A DNA stretch of 64,000 nt from assembly GCA_963717725.1 (NCBI GenBank), contig CAVQWS010000003.1, positions 248,001 to 312,000 of the forward strand. The letters are read 5' to 3'. Origin of the DNA: AC-32 sp963717725. GTDB taxonomy: Bacteria; Actinomycetota; Thermoleophilia; Gaiellales; Gaiellaceae. Of this stretch, positions 50,258-57,729 are shown one piece after another (within the stretch, counting starts at the first letter, position 1; the number at the start of each line of letters is the position of its first letter). The notes under the pieces are model-generated. The model made no database searches and was not told the DNA's origin. It saw nothing but the letters and a program-made list of their open reading frames with translations. The position numbers were made by a program, and so were the translations under genes.

Positions 50258-50373
50258 CGGCGCCACCGTATGCCGCAGACATCTGAGCCGACTCATCCAG
50301 ATCGGATGACCGTGGCAAGGCTGACCGTGGTTACTGTCGCCCCTCCGACGCTGAACTTGATGGAGCTTCCAGC

Positions 50374-51751
50374 ATGCTGACCCTCGCATCGAACCTCGGC
50401 GCCGCGCGAAGCCAGATGGCGTTCACGCTGGGCTTCCACATCATCCTGGCCTCGCTCGGGCGTGGCGCTGCCGGCGATGATGCTGATCGCGAACTACCTC
50501 GGACTGAAGCGTGGCGACGCCGAGGCACTGAGACTCGCGCAACGCTGGTCGAAGGCCGTGGCCGTCACGTTCGCCGTCGGGGCCGTGACGGGGACCGTTC
50601 TCTCCTTCGAGTTCGGGCTCCTGTGGCCCGCGTTCACCGGACGGTTCGGCCCAGTGTTCGGCGTCTTGTTCGGGATCGAGGGCATCTTCTTCTTCCTCGA
50701 GGCGATCTTCATCGCGATCTACATCTTCGGCTGGAAGTACCTCTCGCCGTGGACGCACTTCTGGTCCGGCGTGCCGGTCGTGATCTCGGGCCTCGGCGGC
50801 GCCTTCTCGGTGGTCGCGGTCAACTCGTGGATGAACCAGCCGCAGGGCTTCTCGCCGACGACCGGCAAGGTGACCTCGGTCGATCCGTGGAAGGTGATCT
50901 TCAACCCCGCGGTGCCCTACGAGGTACCGCACATGATCCTCGCGGCCTATCTCGTGACCGGCTTCATCGTCGCGTCCATCTACGCGGTCGGGATGTTGCG
51001 CGGTCGGCGCGACCGCATCCATCGGCTGGGCCTCTTGATCCCGTTGACCGTCGCCTCGATCGTGACGCCGATCCAGTTCGCCGTCGGCGACACCGCCGCC
51101 CGCGCGATCGCCAAGGACCAGCCGGTCAAGTTCGCGGCGATGGAATGCGTGGAGCAGACTCACAGCGACGTCACCGAGTACATCTACGGCCGCTGCACCG
51201 CGAACGGCGTCAAGGGAGGCCTCGGCATCCCCGGCTTCGACTCGTTCCTGGTCGGCTGGAGCACGAGCACGGAGGTGACGGGACTGGACTCGGTGGCGCC
51301 CGACGACCGGCCGCCCTACAACACGATGCTGCACTGGGCCTTCGACACGATGGTCGGCATCTGCACGGTGCTGATCGGCCTCGGCGCCTGGTTCGGGTTC
51401 GTTTGGTGGCGGAGACGTGACATCCCGAAAACGAAGTGGTTCCTGCGCGCGGTCGCGCTCTCCGGCGTGTCCGCGATCGTCGCGCTCGAGTGCGGCTGGA
51501 TCATCACGGAGGTGGGCCGCCAGCCGTGGATCGTCTACAACGTCATGCGCACCTCCGACGCGGTCACCCACGCCGACGGCATCTGGGTCACGTTCTCGCT
51601 TGTGCTCGCCCTCTACATCGCCCTCGGCGCGACGCTGATCATCACCCTCCGCGCGATGTCGCGTCGCTGGCGTGACGAGGACGGCGACGAGGAAGTGCCA
51701 TACGGCCCCGACACGGGCCCGCCTCCGCTGGCTACCGGGAGCCCGCAATGA
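50374..51751 (+). CDS. cydA: Cytochrome bd oxidase subunit I, frameshifted near the N-terminus
   Basis: The gene starts at the ATG at 50374 behind GGAG. The first 29 codons encode SQMAFTLGFHIILASLG with the heme-ligand His; the frame then breaks in a GGG run at 50458-50460, and the rest continues one frame over from VALPAMMLIANYLGLKRGDA. Later landmarks are FGLLWPAFTGRFGPVFGVLF, the Met ligand region and VGRQPWIVYNVMRTSDAVT, the GRQPW signature. One base too many in the GGG explains the shift. The Q loop is short, as in actinobacterial CydA. It forms the quinol oxidase with CydB, encoded directly downstream with an ATGA overlap. Confidence 0.88.
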
Positions 51752-52809
51752 CCCTCGCGAACGTCGTCGCCGTCATCCTCGTCGTCGGCATAACGATGTA
51801 CGCGGTCTTCGGCGGCGCCGACTTCGGGGCGGGTTTCTGGAGCCTGCTCGCCGGTGGAGGGGAACGCGGCCGGCGGCCGCGCGCGCTAATCGACTGGGCA
51901 ATCGGGCCGGTGTGGGAGGCGAACCACGTGTGGCTGATCTTCGTGCTCGTGGTCCTGTGGACCGGCTTCCCGTCCGCCTTCGAGGCCATCTTCTCGACGC
52001 TGTTCATCCCGCTGAGCCTGGCTGCATTCGGGATCGTCCTGCGAGGAGCCGGCTTCGCGTTCCAGCACACCGCGCGCCGCGCACGCGGCCGAGCGCTTTC
52101 GACGACCGTGTTCGGCGCGTCGTCTGTGCTGACCCCGTTCTTCCTTGGGACCGTCGTCGGCGCGATCGCGGGCGGACGCGTGCCGGTCGGCAATGCGGCA
52201 GGCGACAGGGTGAGCAGCTGGGTCAACCTGCTCTCGTTCGTGACCGGCGCCCTCTTCGTGGCCACCGGCGCGTACCTGGCGAGCGTGTTCCTGGTCAGCG
52301 ACGCGCGCCGCGCCGGCACGCCCGACCTCGAGCGCTACTTCACGCGGCGTGCGCTGGTCGCGGCCGTGGTCACGGGCGCGCTCGCCGTTGTCGGTCTGGT
52401 CGCGCTGCATCGAGATGCACGCGACGTCTTCGACGGCCTCAAGAGCGATGGGCTGGCGCTCGTGGTGATCTCAGTCGTCTGCGGGATCGGTGTCCTCGTC
52501 CTGCTTCGGCGTGGCGCCCAGCGGGGAGCCCGCGTCCTGGCTGTGGGCGCGGTCGCGGCCGTGATCTGGGGCTGGGCCGTCGCCCAGCACCCGTACCTCC
52601 TGCCGCCGAGCTTCACCGTCTCCGACGCGGCCGCGCCACACGAGACACTCGTAGTACTGCTGATCGTCTTCGGCGTCGCAGTCCTGGTCATCTTGCCCTC
52701 GCTCGGCCTGCTCTACACGCTCGTGCAGCGCAACCTCGTCGCGGAGACGTCACAGCCCAGCCGGCGTCCTCCGGACGACACCGTGGCCGGGCAAGCAAGC
52801 GGCCCCTGA
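51748..52809 (+). CDS. cydB: Cytochrome bd oxidase subunit II
   Basis: A 353-residue membrane protein with eight to nine helices. VFGGADFGAGFWSLLAGGGE near the start and GPVWEANHVWLIFVLVVLWT (about 54-73) are the CydB signatures, and PLSLAAFGIVLRGAGFAFQH follows. It supports the heme-bearing subunit I in reducing oxygen to water with quinol, a high-affinity oxidase used at low oxygen or under stress. The start overlaps the cydA stop. No cydCD genes are seen in the window. Confidence 0.93.
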   Translation: MTLANVVAVILVVGITMYAVFGGADFGAGFWSLLAGGGERGRRPRALIDWAIGPVWEANHVWLIFVLVVLWTGFPSAFEAIFSTLFIPLSLAAFGIVLRGAGFAFQHTARRARGRALSTTVFGASSVLTPFFLGTVVGAIAGGRVPVGNAAGDRVSSWVNLLSFVTGALFVATGAYLASVFLVSDARRAGTPDLERYFTRRALVAAVVTGALAVVGLVALHRDARDVFDGLKSDGLALVVISVVCGIGVLVLLRRGAQRGARVLAVGAVAAVIWGWAVAQHPYLLPPSFTVSDAAAPHETLVVLLIVFGVAVLVILPSLGLLYTLVQRNLVAETSQPSRRPPDDTVAGQASGP

Positions 52810-52821
52810 ACGATCGCATCT

Positions 52822-53412
52822 TCAGCTCGACAGCAGCCCGAGCTCGTGGGCGCGCGCCACAGCCTCCAGGCGCGAGTGGGCGCCGAGCGCGCGCAGGACA
52901 TTGCGGACGTGATTCCGTACCGTCTCCTTGCTCAGGTGGAACATGGAAGCGATGTCCTCGGTCGACGCACCCTGGCCGAGCAGCTGCAGAACGTCGTTCT
53001 GGCGGGGCGTCAAATGCACCGACCCGGCAGCCGCCGGCCGCGGTGGGCCCAGCACGGCAAGGCCGAACACGGCGTGACAGACGTCTCCACCGGGAATGAG
53101 GACCGAGCTGATCTCGGCACGTCGCCTCGAGCCGTCGGCCGTCATGACCTCGGCCTGGTAGTCGGTCATCGGCTCGCCGCTGAGCTTCCGCTCGAGCTGG
53201 CGCTGGACGAGCTCGACGTACTCCGGCGCGACGACGGAGACGAACGGCTGCCCGACGCGGTCGCCGAACACGGTCCGCGCCGCGTCGTTCGACCACGTGA
53301 CCATCCCGTTGCGGTCGACGATCGCCGCCGGGACGCTCACCTGCTCGAGCGTGGCCGTGAGGTCGATCAGACCGCGTTCGCGACCCCCGGCACTCGATCC
53401 GTTCGCTTCCAC
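52822..53412 (-). CDS. PAS-LuxR transcriptional regulator
   Basis: A regulator of about 196 residues from a GTG at 53412, preceded by GGAAGG; the frame is open further to 53520, so the start is uncertain. The PAS domain includes VPAAIVDRNGMVTWSNDAAR and FVSVVAPEYVELVQRQLERK. The LuxR HTH is HLTPRQNDVLQLLGQGASTE, MFHLSKETVRNHVRNVLRAL and GAHSRLEAVARAHELGLL. It has the same layout as the regulator at 34704. It is convergent with cydB with a gap of 12 bases, so it might regulate cydAB by a signal sensed through its PAS domain (inference). Confidence 0.82.
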   Translation of the reverse strand: MEANGSSAGGRERGLIDLTATLEQVSVPAAIVDRNGMVTWSNDAARTVFGDRVGQPFVSVVAPEYVELVQRQLERKLSGEPMTDYQAEVMTADGSRRRAEISSVLIPGGDVCHAVFGLAVLGPPRPAAAGSVHLTPRQNDVLQLLGQGASTEDIASMFHLSKETVRNHVRNVLRALGAHSRLEAVARAHELGLLSS

Positions 53413-53556
53413 CGCCACCCTTCCGCCAGCAACCAGCTCGAAGCGGTTGGTAGAAGACCAGGGTACTCCTGCGGCGCTATCTACCGACGCTGACGAAGTC
53501 CAGCGCTCGCACCAGCCCATACCCCGCCACCGAGCCCACAGCCGCCAGCGCGACGC

Positions 53557-53693
53557 TCACCAGCGCGATCGTGTTGAAAACCCGTGGTGTTGGAAGAGAA
53601 AACAGTGCGCCGAGTCGGGGTAGATGGTGACCCGCGCGTCAGGGAGTAGCCCGGCCAGCCAAGCGATGGCGTCGTCCGGGCTTGAGCCCTGGG
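53557..53693 (-). pseudogene. C-terminal remnant of an alpha/beta hydrolase
   Basis: In one minus-strand frame the region encodes SSPDDAIAWLAGLLPDARVT followed by IYPDSAHCFLFQHHG, the typical end of an alpha/beta hydrolase with the catalytic His in the DSxH position. The rest of the gene is missing: upstream is the C-terminus of the membrane protein at 53694. Just downstream, another frame reads NTIALVSVALAAVGSVAGYG, a helix-like piece. I read the region as fused leftovers of deleted genes. Confidence 0.4.
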
Positions 53694-54854
53694 CTACGTC
53701 GCCTTAGGGGCCTTCCCGACCGAAGCCGACTTGCCCTCCGGGAATTCCCGCAGCGTTTGCCGGCGCAAAGCCTCGATGCCGATGGCGGTCGTGACGGCAA
53801 GTAGCAAGACCCCGAGCAGCTGCCGGTTGCCGGCCGCCGGCCCCCATGCGAGCAGGATCAGGAACAAGAAGAGAACGGCCGTCCAGACGATGATCGGATG
53901 ATGTCTGAACGAAGGTGCGAGCGAGCGCCTGACGGCGACTGCGAGTCGATTCGGGCCTGCGAGGACGGTTGCGAGGAGGACCAACGCCCCGTAGACGACG
54001 AGGATGATTGCGATGTCTCGCAGCACGCTTGTCTCGATCGCCCAGATCACACGTACCGGCTGCTTGTTCGCCTCTGTCTTGACGAGCGCGTCAACGATCG
54101 CGCCGCCGAGGAAGCGCCTGAGGGAAGCAAGCACCAGGCCGACGAGGACGAGGCTCGCCCCGGTCGCGCCCAGCAGCAGCCTGCGCCGCCCCTGCGCGAG
54201 GTAGATCGCGAGCGCGTAGAGCGCGACGACCGCGATCAGCAGAAGCGAGCTCAGCGCCTTGAGCGTCTTCACCGCCGTCTGGGCGGCGCTGAGCTGGTCC
54301 GACTTCATGATCACGAGCTGGCCGGCGTCCGGATCAGCGTTTGCCTTCAGCTTGTCCTCCAACCCGAGCCGTGCCGCCAGCCTCTTGATCGCCGGTCTCA
54401 GGTCCAGCGTGACCTCTCCGTTCGCGGTCGAGATGTTGCCGTTCTTGCGCAGCTCCTTGCCCTCCAGCACCCGCAGAACAGCCGCGTGGGCGCGCTTGTT
54501 GGCGTTCTCCCAGAGCGCCTGCACCCTCGGTCGCTGCAGTAGCCTGTCGGCGGCCGTGGGTACGACGGTGTTCTGGAGCGCCGCCGCCAGCACGGCGGCA
54601 GTTCCCTTTCTTTGTGCCGGCAGCCGCTCGCGCAGCTGGGCTTCCACGTCGACTCGCTGGAACAGTGCGTCGCTGAGCTTCTGAGCGATCGCACCGCGAA
54701 CCTCGTCGTTTGCCAGCAGCTGCGACGACGAATCCGCCCAGGCCTGGTCGTCGAGCAGCTGACGCTTCGACCAGACCGTGAGCGACGAAACCAACATCAG
54801 GATCGTCGCCAGCGCGAACAGGCACCACACAAGCACGCCGCGCTTCTTGCTCAT
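53694..54854 (-). CDS. Membrane protein of 386 residues, unknown
   Basis: The N-terminus has one helix (GVLVWCLFALATILMLVSSL), followed by a 170-residue extracytoplasmic region rich in Gln, Leu and Ala (LLANDEVRGAIAQKLSDALF, LRERLPAQRKGTAAVLAAAL), then five or six helices (LLLIAVVALYALAIYLAQG, GASLVLVGLVLASLRRFLGG, IAIILVVYGALVLLATVLAG). Such proteins are widespread in actinobacteria as conserved membrane proteins of unknown function. The ATG at 54854 overlaps the stop of a doubtful upstream frame; about 260 bases of apparently empty sequence precede it. Confidence 0.75.
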   Translation of the reverse strand: MSKKRGVLVWCLFALATILMLVSSLTVWSKRQLLDDQAWADSSSQLLANDEVRGAIAQKLSDALFQRVDVEAQLRERLPAQRKGTAAVLAAALQNTVVPTAADRLLQRPRVQALWENANKRAHAAVLRVLEGKELRKNGNISTANGEVTLDLRPAIKRLAARLGLEDKLKANADPDAGQLVIMKSDQLSAAQTAVKTLKALSSLLLIAVVALYALAIYLAQGRRRLLLGATGASLVLVGLVLASLRRFLGGAIVDALVKTEANKQPVRVIWAIETSVLRDIAIILVVYGALVLLATVLAGPNRLAVAVRRSLAPSFRHHPIIVWTAVLFLFLILLAWGPAAGNRQLLGVLLLAVTTAIGIEALRRQTLREFPEGKSASVGKAPKAT

Positions 54855-55113
54855 CGGGTGCGAGCCCTCACGTCAGCCTGTCCCAACAAGCGCCGCTCGT
54901 CGGGCATTCCGACAGGTCGTGGTGACCCGCTCTCGGCGCGCGGGCAGCGCTGCTGTGTTTGGAACATCGAACGGGCCTCCTGTGAGAATGCGTCGCCAAG
55001 TATGTGGGAGGCCGCTCCCGTCCTCCTCATCCCGATGGTGTGAAATCGGACCTTTCTGTGAGCGGAGAGCCGCCGCCACCGCCCTGGCCACTTCAGAGGT
55101 GCCCGGCGTTCAG

Positions 55114-55329
55114 TCAAGGCCCGCGGACAACAGTGATCAGCTCGTCGAGCGGCCACTCCTTCACGAAGTCCTGTCCGCCCGCCACTCGGAGCCTGACCCG
55201 CACGGTCGACTCGGTTCGGTCGACGTCGCGGGCCACGGTTGCCTCGACCGTCTCCTCATCTTGGCCGGGAGCGCTGACCAGAACTACGTCACCAATCTCT
55301 AGCCGTTGCACGGCGACCTCAATTGCCAT
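55114..55329 (-). CDS. Small protein of 71 residues, unknown
   Basis: A short beta-rich protein: MAIEVAVQRLEIGDVVLVSA, then DEETVEATVARDVDRTESTV, VRVRLRVAGGQDFVKEWPLD and ELITVVRGP. The pattern looks like one small beta barrel (SH3-like). No membrane helix or Cys. It lies 36 bases downstream of the potassium channel gene on the same strand and may be cotranscribed. I do not recognise a named family. Confidence 0.6.
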   Translation of the reverse strand: MAIEVAVQRLEIGDVVLVSAPGQDEETVEATVARDVDRTESTVRVRLRVAGGQDFVKEWPLDELITVVRGP

Positions 55330-55365
55330 GGCCGAGGCCTTCTCGCCCGCAGTGTTCGAGGAGCA

Positions 55366-55824
55366 TCATTTGCGGAGCATTTGCTCGAGCCGGTCCAAGC
55401 GTTGGTCGATGCGTTTCAGCTGCGCCTCCATCCGTACCTCCGAATCGTCCTCGTCCGCGTCGTGCGCCAGGTCCCGTTCCTTGTTCGCCCGGGAGACGAA
55501 GGTCGAGGTGATCGCCGCCGTGGTGATCGCCAGGAAGGCGATCCCCTGGAGCATCACGAAGGCGGCGATGATCCGCCCGGAGGGATTCTTCGGTGTTACG
55601 TCGCCGTAGCCAACGGTCGTCACGGTCTGCAACGCCCACCACATGCCGACCCAGATGTCCGAGTACTCGCCGTGGTCGAGCAGCCGCATGAGCACTCCGC
55701 CGGCAACGACCACGGCGGTCGTGGCGGAGACGATGACGCCCGCGGCAGTGCGCACGGACGGCGGTTCCCTGAGAAACCGCGACATGCGGCGCTCGACCAC
55801 GTTCAAGCGACCTACTTGCGACAC
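55366..55824 (-). CDS. Two-helix potassium channel with coiled-coil tail
   Basis: A 152-residue K+ channel subunit. Helix 1 is GVIVSATTAVVVAGGVLMRL, the pore loop is MWWALQTVTTVGYGDVTPKN with the selectivity filter TVGYGD at about 70-75, and helix 2 is IIAAFVMLQGIAFLAITTAA. The C-terminal 45 residues (MEAQLKRIDQRLDRLEQMLR) form a coiled coil, which could hold the tetramer. The length is that of simple KcsA-like channels. The small gene at 55835 lies directly upstream and may be in the same operon. Confidence 0.9.
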   Translation of the reverse strand: MSQVGRLNVVERRMSRFLREPPSVRTAAGVIVSATTAVVVAGGVLMRLLDHGEYSDIWVGMWWALQTVTTVGYGDVTPKNPSGRIIAAFVMLQGIAFLAITTAAITSTFVSRANKERDLAHDADEDDSEVRMEAQLKRIDQRLDRLEQMLRK

Positions 55825-55834
55825 GCAGCGACCT

Positions 55835-56005
55835 TCAGGCCGCCTGCGGGCTGGGTTGCATGAACGCGCCGATCAGCCAGAGCAGCGGGAAGAAGATCCC
55901 GAAGAAGAACAGCCACCCGTGGCCGTTTCTGAGTGTTCTGATCCCGAGGAACAGGAGCAGAAACACATACAAGAAGAAGCCGCCAATGCCAATTCCCCAC
56001 CACAT
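55835..56005 (-). CDS. Small membrane protein of 56 residues
   Basis: Starts at the ATG at 56005 behind a strong GGAGG. The peptide is almost entirely hydrophobic: MWWGIGIGGFFLYVFLLLFL, a short polar turn (GIRTLRNGHG), then WLFFFGIFFPLLWLIGAFMQ and a short tail, giving two membrane helices. Such hairpin proteins are common in actinobacteria. Its position 10 bases upstream of the channel gene suggests an accessory or co-regulated role; no function is known. Confidence 0.72.
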   Translation of the reverse strand: MWWGIGIGGFFLYVFLLLFLGIRTLRNGHGWLFFFGIFFPLLWLIGAFMQPSPQAA

Positions 56006-56126
56006 GGTTCCTCCAATCGCCGATTGCGCTCAGGTCAGGACGAATCTGAATCGCCCAGACCTGGGGCGCATCGCCCGAGGAGGGTGATCTTCGCCCGAGC
56101 CTGCGGCGAAGCTCGCTTTTCACCTG

Positions 56127-57074
56127 ATGCGGGTGACGCGGCCCCAACGGCGTGCGGAATACGGTTGCTTGGTGATTGAACAGCCGGCGCCCGGAGATTC
56201 GGTGGGCCAGGACGCCCCACCAGCCGAGGAGGCTCCAGGTACCGGCGGCAGCCGTCTGGCCGCTGCCCAAGGTTGGCTGCGCGGCCGGACGGATTCGGGC
56301 CTCGGTCGGCTCGCGCTCCTGTGGTCTCGCCGCTACTTCGAGGCCAGCCGCAACTCGGGAGCCGCCGCCACCACGTACATCACGCTCTCGGTGCTTCCGA
56401 CCGCGCTCGTCATCGTCGCGATCTTCAACCTGGCCAAGGGAGACGAGAACGCATTCGCTGACCGCCTCATCTCGCACATGAACCTCAGCGGACCGACCGC
56501 GAGCGTCGTCCACGATCTCTTCGGCACCACAGCGAACAACGTCCTGGCAGCCTCGATCACGATCGTGGTCGGGTTCCTGCTCTGGGGGCTCTCGATCGGC
56601 CAGCAGTACCAGGACCTCTACGCGCGGGCTTGGCGCATCCACGCTGGCACGGCGGCCGACCAGCTGCGGTTCACGATCTGGTTCTTCGTCCTCAGCGGCG
56701 TGCTCGCGCTGATGACCGTCTCAGCGGAAGGGTTCCGCGCCGCCGGCTGGCTGGCCCTGCTTCCGGCCTGGATCGCCGGCTCGATGGTCTTCTGGCTCTG
56801 GACGCCGCGCTTCCTGCTCCACCGCCAGATCTCGTTTCGCTCGCTCCTTCCGGGCGCGCTCCTGGCGACGTTCGTCGTCGGCGGGACGATCGCGACCTCG
56901 CCACTCTGGATCGGACCGACGCTGGATCAGAACGCGAAGGCGTTCGGCTCCTTCGGCGTTGTGATCGGGATCCTCGCCTACGTCCTGATCGTCGTCACGA
57001 TCTCGATGGTCTGCGCCGTCTTCTCACCGGTCTGGGCAGAGTGGCGGCAAGGCGAGAGCGACCAGCAGGGCTAG
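56127..57074 (+). CDS. YihY/BrkB family inner-membrane protein
   Basis: A membrane protein of up to 315 residues with about six helices. The start is unclear: the ATG at 56127 or the GTG at 56172 (VIEQPAPGDSVGQD). The body includes YFEASRNSGAAATTYITLSV, PTALVIVAIFNLAKGDENAF, ASITIVVGFLLWGLSIGQQY and SFGVVIGILAYVLIVVTISM. The family signature is present but weaker than in the gene at 4158 and the typical AELNA end is missing. Function unresolved. It is followed by a decayed family member on the other strand. Confidence 0.75.
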   Translation: MRVTRPQRRAEYGCLVIEQPAPGDSVGQDAPPAEEAPGTGGSRLAAAQGWLRGRTDSGLGRLALLWSRRYFEASRNSGAAATTYITLSVLPTALVIVAIFNLAKGDENAFADRLISHMNLSGPTASVVHDLFGTTANNVLAASITIVVGFLLWGLSIGQQYQDLYARAWRIHAGTAADQLRFTIWFFVLSGVLALMTVSAEGFRAAGWLALLPAWIAGSMVFWLWTPRFLLHRQISFRSLLPGALLATFVVGGTIATSPLWIGPTLDQNAKAFGSFGVVIGILAYVLIVVTISMVCAVFSPVWAEWRQGESDQQG

Positions 57075-57094
57075 CCGTCAGGCGTCTTCGCGGC

Positions 57095-57262
57095 TCAGCT
57101 CCTGGTGGAGCGGACTGTCTTGAGTATCGGCGCAGTGACGACGATGGTCCCAGCAGGTAGATGAAGAACATGACCGTCGTCGTCGCGCCGAGACTCACGT
57201 AGAGCGAGGTCGACTTCTCGAGCTTGGGGACCATGAAGGTGACGACCGCGGGGAGAAGTCGA
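57095..57262 (-). pseudogene. Remnant of a YihY-type membrane protein C-terminus
   Basis: On the minus strand LLPAVVTFMVPKLEKSTSLY and VSLGATTTVMFFIYLLG match the last two helices of a YihY/BrkB protein (compare the -LEKSxxLYxSLGAxxTL- pattern of the family). After LLG a one-base shift gives IVVTAPILKTVRSTRS and a stop at 57095, the expected end. The N-terminal part is absent, and no start exists, so this is a decayed fragment immediately before the tmRNA gene. Confidence 0.5.
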
Positions 57263-57360
57263 ACCGGCGACGGCTCCGCTGCCGGACGCGGAAACCTGCC
57301 GATTCGGCTACCGCGGGATGCGTCGATTGTCGCGATCCATATTTCGCTCTATCAGACCGA

Positions 57361-57724
57361 TGGAGGCGGCGGGAATCGAACCCGCGTCCGCGGACGCACC
57401 GGACAGAGCGTCTACAAGCTTAGGCTCCCGTTGAGTTTCGCCCGGCGGCCGGTTGGGAGCCGACCAACCGACGGGCTAGCCATCCTTTGGAGTCGCGCTT
57501 CGGGCGATTGGCTCTCCCTAGGCGCCGAGCCCGTTTCTGACGCCGCTACCCGAGCCACGGGCCGAGCTCGGAGCGACGCGCTTCGCTACGGGTTAGGCAG
57601 CGAGAGCGAGTGCGTTTGTGTTCTTCGCACTTGCGTTGTGTCCCGGTTGTTTTAGGAGGCCGACCGGGGACCTCCGCTTGCAGCTCTGCCGGAGAACCGA
57701 CCACGTCGAAACCAGGTCGCCCCC
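57361..57724 (-). ncRNA. ssrA: Transfer-messenger RNA
   Basis: A 364-nt tmRNA on the minus strand. The 5' end GGGGGCG (57724-57718) pairs with CGCCTCC near the 3' end (57368-57362) as acceptor stem, followed by discriminator A; CCA is not encoded. GGTTTCGACGT follows the 5' arm, and GGTTCGATTCC is the T loop. The resume codon is GCA at 57634-57632, and the tag frame reads ASAKNTNALALAA then TAA (57595-57593). Its tail ends in the proteolysis signal Leu-Ala-Ala. The rest is the pseudoknot region, part of which is duplicated at 35273. It rescues stalled ribosomes with SmpB (gene at 63048). The 5' end is only 5 bases from the stop codon of the kinase gene upstream. Confidence 0.95.
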
Positions 57725-57729
57725 GTATG

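Noticed and set aside
54851..55156. A minus-strand frame whose stop overlaps the ATG of the membrane protein gene at 54854.
   Set aside because: Its composition is Arg/Ala-rich without protein-like pattern and no ribosome-binding site precedes the likely starts.
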